The notes under the pieces were generated by a model. The model saw only the letters and a list, made by a program, of their open reading frames with translations. It made no database searches and was not told the origin of the DNA. This document shows, in pieces, positions 20,136 through 28,608 of a stretch of 64,000 bases of DNA; within the stretch, counting starts at the first letter, position 1; each line of letters starts with the position of its first letter. Source of the stretch: Paenibacillus sp. N3.4. GTDB taxonomy: Bacteria > Bacillota > Bacilli > Paenibacillales > NBRC-103111. The stretch is from positions 42,630 to 106,629 of the forward strand of contig NZ_VRTT01000020.1 in assembly GCF_008017805.1 (NCBI RefSeq). Reading direction: 5' to 3'. The position numbers and the translations under genes were made by a program.

Positions 20136-20678
20136 ATGCTTTTTAGTCTGTTTCTAACATTTTTGAAGATCGGTTTCATTTCTTTTGGCGGTGGATATGC
20201 GATGATTCCTGTCATTCAGCGGGAAGTGGATATTCACCAGTGGATGTCGGCCGATGATTTTAATGAGATTGTTACATTGGCAGGCACCGGACCGGGACCT
20301 ATCGCAACGAATTGTGCAACATTGATAGGCTTGCAAACCTCCGGAGTGACCGGAGCCATAGCTGCCACATTAGGAATGGTTCTTCCGTCGCTATTACTGA
20401 TCATTCTTTTAGCTGCTTTCTTATATAAGTGGCATTCGAATAAATGGTTTAAATCTTCTTTTTATGGTTTGAAGCCAATCGTGACCGGATTTATTATTTT
20501 CGCCGCCATTCACTTTGGTTGGTCTGGCCTTGGTGATGTTGGTTTTCATATTTCTTGGCATCAAATTGCAATGATTCTGATTGCCGTTGGGGCATTTACA
20601 AGTATCATTAAATACAAGCTGCACCCTTTTTTCGTCATCGTATTAGCAGGGGGCATGGGAATTGTTTTTTTTCAATAA
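20136..20678 (+). CDS. Chromate transporter, second short ChrA-type subunit
   Basis: 180 residues from ATG 20136, with GAGGTG eight bases upstream; an in-frame GTG at 20124 overlaps that ribosome site. It repeats the family signature (ISFGGGYAMIPVIQREV) and has GTGPGPIATNCATLIG, the second conserved block, with about six membrane helices. It pairs with the preceding gene to form the two-subunit short-chain chromate transporter. There is no clear terminator before the ccpN promoter region. Confidence 0.9.
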   Translation: MLFSLFLTFLKIGFISFGGGYAMIPVIQREVDIHQWMSADDFNEIVTLAGTGPGPIATNCATLIGLQTSGVTGAIAATLGMVLPSLLLIILLAAFLYKWHSNKWFKSSFYGLKPIVTGFIIFAAIHFGWSGLGDVGFHISWHQIAMILIAVGAFTSIIKYKLHPFFVIVLAGGMGIVFFQ

Positions 20679-20778
20679 CCATAAATGAATCCGTATCCTT
20701 TATTCCTTTTGACAGGGGGTAAAGGTTTTTTTATTTATTGTGTATGATTAATAGGGAAAGTTGATAAAAAATTTTTTT

Positions 20779-20789
20779 TGTGCTATAAA
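20779..20789 (+). promoter_or_regulatory. Candidate CcpN-type box upstream of ccpN
   Basis: TGTGCTATAAA matches 10 of 11 positions of the CcpN operator pattern TRTGHYATAYW as I recall it from Bacillus subtilis. It lies in a very AT-rich region about 85 bases before the gene. Autoregulation would follow, but the recalled pattern should be checked. Confidence 0.35.
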
Positions 20790-20864
20790 CAATATTATAT
20801 TTCAAAAATTTGTTATATAATATACAGTATATAATTAATAGTACACATTATTTAGGAGGGAATC

Positions 20865-21500
20865 ATCATCGAGCTAACATCTCGCCAGATGGAAATTATC
20901 GAACTCGTTAGTAAACATGCGCCTATAACGGGTGAGCGTATTGCTGAGCTTTTGGGAATAAGCCGCCCGACGATCCGTTCTGATCTTGCTGTATTGGTCA
21001 TGCTTCGGCATATTGATGCCAAACCAAAGGTTGGTTATTTCCTAGGTAAGGCTGCATTACAGATAGATTCACCTTTCAAGCATGTAGAAGCTATGAAAGT
21101 GAACGATGTAATGGGAATACCTGTTGTTCTAAGGGAAACAGTTAACGTAAGTGATGCTGTTGTTACTCTTTTCCTCGAAAATGTAGGTTCTCTACTCATC
21201 GTGAATAGTCAGGGAGCATTAGTCGGAATTGTTTCTCGTAAGGATTTACTTAAAGTCACGTTGGGTCAAGCTACAGCTTCCTCGATGCCAGTATCCTTGG
21301 TCATGACCCGACATCCCAACATCGTGACAGTTACCCCGGAGGATAGCGTGTTGGAGGCTGCACGGAAAATGATACACCATCAAGTGGACAGCTTACCTGT
21401 TGTGAAGGCTGTTGCGGGCCTAGATCATGAAGAAGTAGTCGGGCGTATTACGAAAACAACGATGACCAAATTGCTGCTTGAAGCAGCGCTGGGAACTTAA
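20865..21500 (+). CDS. ccpN: CcpN-like repressor, HTH plus two CBS domains (possible ATC start)
   Basis: About 211 residues: an N-terminal helix-turn-helix (APITGERIAELLGISRPTIR) and two CBS domains (VNDVMGIPVVLRETVNVSDA; DSVLEAARKMIHHQVDSLPV) that in CcpN bind adenine nucleotides. CcpN represses gluconeogenic genes on glucose. The known protein starts MSTIELNKRQ; here IIIELTSRQMEI reads straight back to AGGAGGG (20854-20860), but the codons at the right distance are ATC (20865, 20868) and a stop lies at 20853. The first ATG (20889) has no ribosome site and would trim the first DNA-binding helix. It heads an operon with yqfL and glpX. Confidence 0.85.
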   Translation: MIELTSRQMEIIELVSKHAPITGERIAELLGISRPTIRSDLAVLVMLRHIDAKPKVGYFLGKAALQIDSPFKHVEAMKVNDVMGIPVVLRETVNVSDAVVTLFLENVGSLLIVNSQGALVGIVSRKDLLKVTLGQATASSMPVSLVMTRHPNIVTVTPEDSVLEAARKMIHHQVDSLPVVKAVAGLDHEEVVGRITKTTMTKLLLEAALGT

Positions 21501-21515
21501 TCAGGAGGAGTTCGA

Positions 21516-22316
21516 GTGGGAGAGAAGATGCATACGATATTCGTTTGTTCGGATGCGGTAGGGGAAACAGCCAATTCCGTCGTGCAAGCAACGATTCGCC
21601 AGTTTAACGCAAGTCAAGTGGAAGTCAAACGTTTTGGATTAATCCGTACAGAGGATGAAATTAAAGCATTAGTGGAAGAAGTGTCGCGAGTAAATGGATT
21701 TATCGCTTATACGCTCGTGCTGCCAGAGCTTAGAGAAATGATGAAGCAGGAAACCCTTCGACTCCAGGTGAATGCGATTGATATTATGGGACCGATGATG
21801 CAAGCTTTTATCGACACCTTTAAAGATTCTCCCAAACGGAAAGTCGGTCTGCTTTATCAACTGGATGAACAATATTTTCAACGGGTGGAAGCCGTTGAAT
21901 TTACCGTGAACAGTGATGATGGCAAGGAACCCGCCGCAATGAAACAAGCGCATATTGTATTGCTTGGGGTTTCGCGAACGTCTAAAACACCGCTTAGCAT
22001 TTATTTGGCGCATAAGGGCTATAAGGTGGCCAACTATCCGCTTGTCCCAGAGGTAAAACCTCCTGATCTTATATATGATTTAGACGCTAGGAATCTGATC
22101 GGCTTAACGATGAATCCAGATCAATTGGTACGAATTCGTACGGAACGCTTAAAGGCAGTAGGACTACCTTTTGGTGCTAAGTATGCGACATTGGAGCGTA
22201 TCGAAGAGGAATTGGAATTTGCAATGAAGGTATATCGTCAATTGGGTTGCACCGTCATTGATGTAAGCGGCAAAGCGATTGAAGAAACAGCTGGTTTGAT
22301 TCTGGCAAATAGGTAA
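21516..22316 (+). CDS. yqfL: Pyruvate phosphate dikinase / PEP synthase regulatory protein (YqfL/PpsR, DUF299)
   Basis: 266 residues from GTG 21516 (AGGAGG about eight bases upstream; ATG 21528 is an alternative). The family hallmark GVSRTSKTPLSIYLAHKGYK, a P-loop-like segment, is present near residue 150, and the start is IFVCSDAVGETANSVVQAT. These bifunctional enzymes phosphorylate and dephosphorylate a threonine of pyruvate phosphate dikinase or PEP synthase using ADP and phosphate. It follows ccpN by 15 bases, the same order as in Bacillus subtilis. It links PEP/pyruvate flux control to the gluconeogenic repressor upstream and fructose bisphosphatase downstream. Confidence 0.93.
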   Translation: MGEKMHTIFVCSDAVGETANSVVQATIRQFNASQVEVKRFGLIRTEDEIKALVEEVSRVNGFIAYTLVLPELREMMKQETLRLQVNAIDIMGPMMQAFIDTFKDSPKRKVGLLYQLDEQYFQRVEAVEFTVNSDDGKEPAAMKQAHIVLLGVSRTSKTPLSIYLAHKGYKVANYPLVPEVKPPDLIYDLDARNLIGLTMNPDQLVRIRTERLKAVGLPFGAKYATLERIEEELEFAMKVYRQLGCTVIDVSGKAIEETAGLILANR

Positions 22317-22359
22317 GTGGATCGCTTGAACATTTCCTAATGAGAGGATGGATGAAGGT

Positions 22360-23325
22360 ATGGAAAGAGATTTGTCTTTAGACATTGTGAGGGTAACGGA
22401 GTATGCTGCTTTGGCGTCCGCGCGTTGGACCGGAAAAGGAAACAAACACAGTGCCGATGAAGCCGCTACCTCTGCTATGCGTTCCCTATTTAGTTCAATT
22501 TCTTTTCGTGGAACTGTCGTCATTGGTGAAGGAGAAATGGATGAGGCTCCGATGCTTTACATTGGAGAGGCAGTAGGCAATGGAACGGGGCCCGAGTATG
22601 ATGTGGCTGTTGACCCATTGGAAGGAACCGATATTGTAGCTAGCGGCAGAAACAATGCACTCTCCGTTGTAGCCATTGCAGAAAAGGGGAATTTGCTACA
22701 TGCTCCGGATATGTATATGGAGAAACTTGCCGTAGGTCCGCGATTAGCAGGTCAATTGAATTTGGACGATTCACTTGAGAATACCATTCGCAAAGCGGCT
22801 GTTATTTTACAAAAAGATCTGACCGAAATGTCCGTCTCCATCTTAGATCGGAAGAGACATGCTGACAAAATTTTATTATTAAGAATGCTCGGAGTGAAGA
22901 TCCATTTGCTCAGTGATGGGGATGTGGCCGGCGCGATGGCTGCTGCTTTCCCAGAAGCGGGAATTGATATTCACATTGGTTCTGGAGGTGCACCGGAAGG
23001 CGTGCTCGCGGCTGCTGCGCTGCGCTGTATGGGCGGTGAATTTCAAGGACGCTTGCTTCCCGAGAATGAAGAAGAGAAACAGCGGTGCATCAAAATGGGC
23101 ATCATTGACCCTTCAAAAGTGCTGGGTATGCGTGATTTAGTAGGTGAATCTGATATTTATTTTGCTGCTACAGGTGTGACCTCAGGGGATTTTCTAAGCG
23201 GTGTGAAGTTTCTGACTGGAAACCGCGCCGAAACGCATTCAGTAGTCATGAGGGCAAAGACGCAAACCGTGCGTTTTATCCAATGTGTTCATCAGACGTA
23301 TGAGTATCAACTAGGAAGCGCTTGA
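22360..23325 (+). CDS. glpX: Fructose-1,6-bisphosphatase class II
   Basis: 321 residues from ATG 22360 (family members begin MERxLxLEIVRVTE); ATG 22348 is possible and has the better spaced GAGAGG. It has the metal-binding motifs VVIGEGEMDEAPMLYIGE and DVAVDPLEGTDIVASGRNN, and the substrate region DKILLLRMLGVKIHLLSDGD with GGAPEGVLAAAALRCMGG. It removes the 1-phosphate from fructose 1,6-bisphosphate, the key gluconeogenic step. Its place 31-43 bases after yqfL, under the CcpN-like regulator, makes sense as one gluconeogenesis unit. Confidence 0.94.
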   Translation: MERDLSLDIVRVTEYAALASARWTGKGNKHSADEAATSAMRSLFSSISFRGTVVIGEGEMDEAPMLYIGEAVGNGTGPEYDVAVDPLEGTDIVASGRNNALSVVAIAEKGNLLHAPDMYMEKLAVGPRLAGQLNLDDSLENTIRKAAVILQKDLTEMSVSILDRKRHADKILLLRMLGVKIHLLSDGDVAGAMAAAFPEAGIDIHIGSGGAPEGVLAAAALRCMGGEFQGRLLPENEEEKQRCIKMGIIDPSKVLGMRDLVGESDIYFAATGVTSGDFLSGVKFLTGNRAETHSVVMRAKTQTVRFIQCVHQTYEYQLGSA

Positions 23326-23342
23326 AGCTAAACGGATAAACA

Positions 23343-23390
23343 GGCCATAAAAAAGACGATCGAAGCTTCGATCGTCTTTTTTTTATGGCC
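23343..23390. terminator. Strong palindromic terminator after glpX
   Basis: A near-perfect palindrome from GGCCATAAAAAAAGACGATC to GATCGTCTTTTTTTTATGGCC, centred on AAGCTT. It can work on both strands. Confidence 0.92.
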
Positions 23391-23459
23391 TAATTTTCAT
23401 AGGTCAAGTTCTATGCCGCATATACTTTAGTTGACAATGAAACGAAAAGAGGGATAACG

Positions 23460-24128
23460 ATGAGTTCAACTGACATTGACTTCCTATCGGTGGTGAGGGG
23501 CTGTATACCTAAGGAAGCTGAAATCGTCCTGCTGCGGCAGCAAGGCAATCCAGCTGCTATTCTGTATGCGGATGTGGATGGGGATGGTGAGGACGAAATT
23601 ACTGCGTTGTACAGATACTTAGATAACCAATACTTGTTTACGGTAAAAAGCTATGCAGACAGTTGGTTTCCTATTGGCTCGTCCACAACAGGCAAACTTC
23701 AAGAGGTAACTGATTTCATTGCTGCTCCTGTGACAAGAACCAGGGGGTGGGATCTGTTAATCGGTTGGGAAAATCGTGGAACATCTTCAGAACTCGACAT
23801 TATTCAATGGACAACAAGCGGATTCCAGCGTTTAATTCCACCAGGTACGTTTTATAATCATATAGAAATTGAAGATATGCCGAGCCGAGAGGGCAGGGAC
23901 GGTCTTTGCGAAATCGCGCTTTGGGTACACGATCAGGATAAAGCATATCGAGTTGAAACCTATCGATGGAATCCGTATAAGCTAGTCCCGACGCAGGACG
24001 TACATCCTTATTATTTTCAGAAGGTAAGTCGATATTATGAAGATTTGACGCGTCAATATCCCGATCAGGCTGCATATAGGAGTTATCTGGAAGATGCTCA
24101 ATTCAAAGCAAGCCAGAATAAGGGATGA
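23460..24128 (+). CDS. Hypothetical protein with an FG-GAP/VCBS-like calcium motif
   Basis: 222 residues, ATG with AGAGGG before it. Near residue 38 is YADVDGDGEDEITALYR, the DxDxDGxxD loop seen in FG-GAP and VCBS repeats, usually calcium binding. The rest is beta-rich (WDLLIGWENRGTSSELDIIQ) and ends in a charged helix. No signal peptide or membrane segment is visible, so it is probably cytoplasmic or spore associated. I do not recognise a named family. It is a single-gene unit closed by its own terminator. Confidence 0.75.
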   Translation: MSSTDIDFLSVVRGCIPKEAEIVLLRQQGNPAAILYADVDGDGEDEITALYRYLDNQYLFTVKSYADSWFPIGSSTTGKLQEVTDFIAAPVTRTRGWDLLIGWENRGTSSELDIIQWTTSGFQRLIPPGTFYNHIEIEDMPSREGRDGLCEIALWVHDQDKAYRVETYRWNPYKLVPTQDVHPYYFQKVSRYYEDLTRQYPDQAAYRSYLEDAQFKASQNKG

Positions 24129-24179
24129 ACAGGGATTTCGAGCACGCATGTAGGGAAATGCTGAATAGCAGCAAGGCGT

Positions 24180-24213
24180 AAGGTCCAATAGTTGCTATTG
24201 GGCCTATTTTTAT
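24180..24213 (+). terminator. Rho-independent terminator
   Basis: AGGTCCAATAG, loop TTG, CTATTGGGCCT (G-U pairs allowed), then ATTTTTATTT. Confidence 0.85.
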
Positions 24214-24331
24214 TTATTTATTTGTCGTAATTCCTGAGCTGAATTGTCCTAAACTTACACTAAAAATATAACTTTTCCTGTGTTACATTTATGACAGATG
24301 TCTTAATATCATATAAGATGATGAGGTTATC

Positions 24332-25429
24332 ATGATGAGCAAAAAGCTTAAGATTGGCATTATTGGCAGCGGCGGCATCGCAGGCGCCCATGTACAGGCG
24401 TATCAAGAATTAAATGAGGTAGAGATTGTAGCCGTTGCGGATATGATTCCGGGCAAAGCAGCCCAATTCATTGATTTTTGGAAAATCCCGTCGGCAATAG
24501 CTTTCGACGATTACCAACAGCTGTTGGAGCTAGAACTGGATGGGGTCAGTATTTGCACACCGAATGTGGCTCATCATCGGACAACCGTGGATTCCCTGCT
24601 GGCGGGTAAGCATGTCATGTTGGAGAAGCCGATGTCGGTTACGTTGGAAGAAGCGGTTGAGATGGCTCAAACGGCTAGGAAAACGGGGTTCATGCTTAAT
24701 GTAGGTTTCCAGCCCAGATACGACCCGAATATGAAAATTATCCAAGATGTCGTTCAATCGGGCCAATTGGGGAACGTGTATTACGTGGAAACAGGCGGAG
24801 GACGCCGCAGAGGTATGCCGGGCGGCACATTCATCAGCAAAGCCATTGCTGGTGCGGGAGCCATGGCGGATATTGGCTGCTACTCTCTGGATATGGCATT
24901 AAACGCACTAGGTTATCCGAAACCGCTTACCGTATCTGCATACAGCAGCAATCATTTTGGGACTAACCCGTTATATCATAACGAAGCGAGTAAATTCGAT
25001 GTGGAAGATTTCGGAGTCGCCATGATCCGATTAGAGGGCGATCTTGTTTTGAATTTCAAAATATCATGGGCGATGCACATGGATTCACTCGGGCCTACTT
25101 TATTCCTAGGTACGGATGGCGGACTTAAAGTGACGCCTGCAGGCAAAGGCCCATGGAGCGGTGTGTTTGACGGCTCTGTCGGAGCTATTACTTATTATCA
25201 CGATGTCAGAGGACATCATACAGAAAGCCCAATTCCACTCATTGATCATAAGAAGAATTTGTTTCATGAGAAAGTCCGCGATTTCGTAGAGGCTGTCCGT
25301 GATGGGAAGCCGGCACCGATTCCTGGTGAACAAATCGTACGTAATCAAGCTATTATCGATGGTATTATCCGGTCCTCTCTCGCTAAACGTGAGGTCACAA
25401 TCGAACTTCCTAATGAATTCAAAAACTAA
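24332..25429 (+). CDS. Gfo/Idh/MocA family oxidoreductase
   Basis: 365 residues. N-terminal Rossmann fold with IGIIGSGGIAGAHVQAYQEL, followed by the family lysine motif HVMLEKPMSVTLEEAVEMA, and a C-terminal alpha/beta substrate domain (IAGAGAMADIGCYSLDMALN carries the conserved histidine-region signature here as GCYSLD). Members oxidise or reduce hydroxyls of sugars, inositols or amino-sugars with NAD(P). The usual catalytic GxHxxD is GCYSLD in this protein, with tyrosine in place of histidine, as in some members. The next gene is a paralog 21 bases downstream, so they form an operon for sugar or cyclitol metabolism. Confidence 0.88.
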   Translation: MMSKKLKIGIIGSGGIAGAHVQAYQELNEVEIVAVADMIPGKAAQFIDFWKIPSAIAFDDYQQLLELELDGVSICTPNVAHHRTTVDSLLAGKHVMLEKPMSVTLEEAVEMAQTARKTGFMLNVGFQPRYDPNMKIIQDVVQSGQLGNVYYVETGGGRRRGMPGGTFISKAIAGAGAMADIGCYSLDMALNALGYPKPLTVSAYSSNHFGTNPLYHNEASKFDVEDFGVAMIRLEGDLVLNFKISWAMHMDSLGPTLFLGTDGGLKVTPAGKGPWSGVFDGSVGAITYYHDVRGHHTESPIPLIDHKKNLFHEKVRDFVEAVRDGKPAPIPGEQIVRNQAIIDGIIRSSLAKREVTIELPNEFKN

Positions 25430-25450
25430 ACAACCTTTGGAGGTATTCAT

Positions 25451-26530
25451 ATGTCACGTATTTTCCGTATTGGTATTATTGGTTGTGGAGGGATCGCAAA
25501 TGGAAAGCATTTGCCAAGCTTAAAGAAGCTTGCAAATGTTGAATTAGTTGCCTTTTGCGACATCGTAACGGATCGTGCAACAACAGCTGCAGAGAAATAT
25601 GGTGTAGAGGAAGCTCAAGTCTTTAGTGATTACAAAGAGCTGCTCAATGATTCTTCCATAGAAATCGTACATGTGCTGACGCCAAATGATTCTCATGCTG
25701 AGATCGCGATTGCTGCTCTAGAAGCAGGTAAGCACGTGATGTGTGAAAAGCCGATGGCGAAGACGGCTGCCGATGCGAAACGCATGGCTGAGACAGCTAA
25801 ACGCACTGGCAAAAAGCTGACGATTGGCTACAACAATCGCTTCCGCGCAGATAGTCAGCATTTGAAGCGTGTATGTGAAGAAGGTGAGCTTGGCGACATT
25901 TATTTTGCTAAAGCACATGCGATTCGTCGTCGTGCTGTTCCAACTTGGGGCGTTTTCCTAGATGAAGAAAAGCAAGGTGGAGGACCGCTGATCGATATCG
26001 GTACCCATGCTTTAGACTTGACGCTTTGGATGATGGACAATTATAAGCCGAAAGTGGTCTTAGGAACGGCTTATCATGAACTGTCCCAAAAGGAAAATGC
26101 CGCAAATGCTTGGGGCCCTTGGGATCCTAGTAAATTTACGGTTGAGGATTCCGCCTTTGGGATGATCGTGATGGAAAACGGCGCTACCATTATTCTTGAA
26201 TCAAGCTGGGCGCTGAATACACTTGAAGTTGATGAGGCGAAGTGCTCATTGAGCGGGACAGAAGGCGGAGCCGATATGAAGGGTGGACTTCGCATTAATG
26301 GTGAAAAACACAGCCGTTTATTCACAACAGAAGTTGATTTAAAAGCAGGCGGCGTAGCTTTTTATGATGGTGCCAAAGAAAGCGATGCTGACTTGGAAAT
26401 GAGAACGTGGATCAAAGCGATTGAAAATGATACAGAACCTGTCGTGACACCAGAACAAGCCTATGTCGTGTCCCAAATTCTTGAGGCTATTTACGAATCC
26501 GCGCGCACAGGCAAGGCTGTTTATTTATAA
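25451..26530 (+). CDS. Gfo/Idh/MocA family oxidoreductase
   Basis: 359 residues, ATG with TTTGGAGG upstream. Nucleotide-binding motif IGIIGCGGIANGKHLPSLKK, lysine motif HVMCEKPMAKTAADAKRMA, and the catalytic LIDIGTHALDLTLWMMDN with the histidine that its upstream paralog lacks. It is likely an NAD(P)-dependent sugar or inositol-type dehydrogenase. The pair may act in sequence on one substrate, and the SDR gene 150 bases downstream could belong to the same pathway. Substrate is unknown. Confidence 0.9.
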   Translation: MSRIFRIGIIGCGGIANGKHLPSLKKLANVELVAFCDIVTDRATTAAEKYGVEEAQVFSDYKELLNDSSIEIVHVLTPNDSHAEIAIAALEAGKHVMCEKPMAKTAADAKRMAETAKRTGKKLTIGYNNRFRADSQHLKRVCEEGELGDIYFAKAHAIRRRAVPTWGVFLDEEKQGGGPLIDIGTHALDLTLWMMDNYKPKVVLGTAYHELSQKENAANAWGPWDPSKFTVEDSAFGMIVMENGATIILESSWALNTLEVDEAKCSLSGTEGGADMKGGLRINGEKHSRLFTTEVDLKAGGVAFYDGAKESDADLEMRTWIKAIENDTEPVVTPEQAYVVSQILEAIYESARTGKAVYL

Positions 26531-26678
26531 GAACAAATACAAAGTATAGATCAGGCTTTATTAGACTCTTTTTTAATTGCTCCCTGTGGCTGCTCTTCTA
26601 GTTCTTAGTATTTGTAAAATGCTATGAAGAAAAGTATGCTAGAAATATTCAGGTGTAAATACAAAGGAGTGTGCAGCT

Positions 26679-27460
26679 ATGCAATTGGGATTGCAAGGAA
26701 AAGTTGCCTTAATCACAGGCGGAAGCAAAGGAATAGGTCTGGCGACAGCAATATCTTTATCTCGAGAAGGTGCTAAGGTCGTAATCTGCGCTAGGAATGA
26801 AGATCAGCTTCAAGAAGCCGCCGTTCACATCGGTAATCTTACAGAGGGTGAAGTGTTGGCTGTTCAAGCCGATGTCACCTCAGAGGCTGATTGCAAACGG
26901 GCTGTTGAACAAGCCGTGGAGCGTTCGGCTCTCTACATATTCTCGTGAATAATGCCGGAACATCGGCAGCCAAACCGTTTGAAGATGTGGGGACTGATGC
27001 TTGGAGAAATGATCTAGAATTAAAACTATTCGGAGCCATTCATTGTTCCCGTTATGCGATTCCTTTCATGCGTCAAGCTGGTGGCGGTTCGATTGTCAAC
27101 ATTACGACATCCGCATCCAAAACACCGCCTGCTTCTTCCTTGCCAACCTCGGTTAGCCGTGCGGCTGGACTTGCTTTAACGAATGCGATGAGTAAAGATC
27201 TCGCTGCAGACCAAATTCGTGTCAATACCGTTTGCATCGGCATGATTAGAAGTGATCAGCTTGAGAAGGGCTGGAAAAACCGGGCGCCTGAACTTTCATG
27301 GGAAGAATATGCGCATGATCCACGCCATGACATCCCACTTGGACGAATCGGGTCCGCCGAGGAAGCAGCCAATGTCATCACTTTCTTATCCTCATCTGCA
27401 GCTTCCTATGTAACCGGAACTTCTATTAACATTGACGGCGGCAAAGGCGCCGCGTTGTAA
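26679..27460 (+). pseudogene. SDR family oxidoreductase, frameshifted, without the YxxxK motif
   Basis: The first frame (26679-26948) gives the SDR cofactor site GKVALITGGSKGIGLATAIS; the second (26945-27460) gives NNAGTSAAKPFEDVG to a C-terminal SINIDGGKGAAL. Adding one T at about 26926 (CGTTCGG to CGTTTCGG) restores ERFGSLHILVNNAG, so this is a one-base deletion. Intact length would be about 260 residues. Where classical SDRs carry a YxxxK pair, this one reads SSLPTSVSRAAGLALTNAMS, so the tyrosine and lysine are absent, as in a divergent SDR group. It may act with the two dehydrogenases upstream. AAAGGAG precedes the ATG. Confidence 0.85.
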
Positions 27461-27476
27461 TCGTTCATATTTCTAA

Positions 27477-27530
27477 GAAAAGCTCTTATTTTCATGATGA
27501 ATGTCATGTGATAAGCGGCTTTTTTTTTGT
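27477..27530 (+). terminator. Terminator after the SDR gene
   Basis: AAAGC...TTAT pairs with ATAA...GCTTT around an ATGA/TCAT inner stem, followed by a T9 run. Confidence 0.7.
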
Positions 27531-27607
27531 TAGATTTGCAGAAACGAAAGAAACTTATTACTTCATCTTCCGTCTAATATCTAAGATCCTGTCATGAGAG
27601 GGAGAAG

Positions 27608-27911
27608 ATGATGCTTTACTTTTTATTGGAAATTTTACGTATCATTTTACTCATTGTTCATTTTTTGTGGGTTATTTTCAATGGTATTGGGCAAATTGTA
27701 TGCTTCGCTTGGCTTTCCTTTAGAGTACATGGCATATTCCTGGTTAGCATGGATTGCAATCATAAATGTATTTTTTGTCCTTTACAGAAATAAACTACAG
27801 TTTTCGGGCTGGTATAAAGGGAAAGGCGTAGAAAAACTTTCCCAAAAGACGACTCTTATATTGCTGAGTTGTTCTGTTTTGTTCATTGTGTTAAGCCCAC
27901 TTCTAAAATAA
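27608..27911 (+). pseudogene. Small membrane protein, frameshifted
   Basis: The first frame starts MMLYFLLEILRIILLIVH; the second continues FCGLFSMVLGKLYASLGF, then a helix and VLYRNKLQFSGWYKGKG and a last helix ending SPLLK. Removing one T from the T6 run at 27661-27666 joins them into one about 100-residue protein with four hydrophobic helices. The RNKLQFSGWYKG loop is reminiscent of small Bacillus membrane proteins of unknown function. GAGGGAGAAG precedes the ATG. An indel error is as likely as a real break. Confidence 0.65.
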
Positions 27912-27957
27912 TGATGATTTTCATATAAAGACAACTAAAATTAGGGGAGAAACACTT

Positions 27958-28584
27958 ATGTATAAAACAATCATTTTTGATGTTGACGGAACTTTAATTG
28001 ACACAGAAGAAGCTGTACTAGGTTCGCTGCAGAAGATGTTGAAAATAGACTATGGGAAAGAAATCGACACGGACGCCTTGTCTTTTGTTCTCGGAATCCC
28101 TGGTTCGAGGTCCTTGCCACAATTGGGCATTGAAAACGTTGATAAAGGGAACGAGAGATGGAATTATTTTATGAAAGACTATGTTAGCTCCATGAAGGTG
28201 TTCAACGGGATTCCTGATCTGTTGGTTACCATTAAACAGATGAATATCGTTCAAGGAATCGTTACTTCGAAGACGAATGTTGAATTAATGGATGATTTTG
28301 TACCTTTTAATTTAATGGATTATTTACCCTACATCGTTTGCGCAGATGACACGTTTAATCACAAGCCTCACCCAGAACCTCTGCTGAAATTTTTGGAAAT
28401 ATCGGGCGCGGACCCTGAAACCTCTATATATATCGGTGATACGATTTACGACTATGAATGTGCTAGGGATGCAGGTATTGATTTTGGTTTAGCGCTTTGG
28501 GGATGTAAGAATCATGAAAGCATAAATGCCAAATATAAATTTACTAGTCCTCAGGAAATTAAGAAGTATGTACAATTGCTCTGA
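27958..28584 (+). CDS. HAD-superfamily hydrolase, phosphoglycolate phosphatase-like
   Basis: 208 residues with all HAD motifs: nucleophile FDVDGTLIDTEEA near residue 8, motif II GIVTSKTN, the motif III lysine in NHKPHPEPLLKF, and motif IV YIGDTIYDYECARDAG. A helical cap lies between motifs I and II, which places it in subfamily IA with phosphoglycolate phosphatase and beta-phosphoglucomutase. It dephosphorylates a small metabolite, not identifiable from sequence. AGGGGAGAAAC precedes the ATG. It is followed after 24 bases by a secreted protein gene with its own ribosome site. Confidence 0.88.
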   Translation: MYKTIIFDVDGTLIDTEEAVLGSLQKMLKIDYGKEIDTDALSFVLGIPGSRSLPQLGIENVDKGNERWNYFMKDYVSSMKVFNGIPDLLVTIKQMNIVQGIVTSKTNVELMDDFVPFNLMDYLPYIVCADDTFNHKPHPEPLLKFLEISGADPETSIYIGDTIYDYECARDAGIDFGLALWGCKNHESINAKYKFTSPQEIKKYVQLL

Positions 28585-28608
28585 TTCTTGGTATTTAGGA
28601 GGCTAGAT

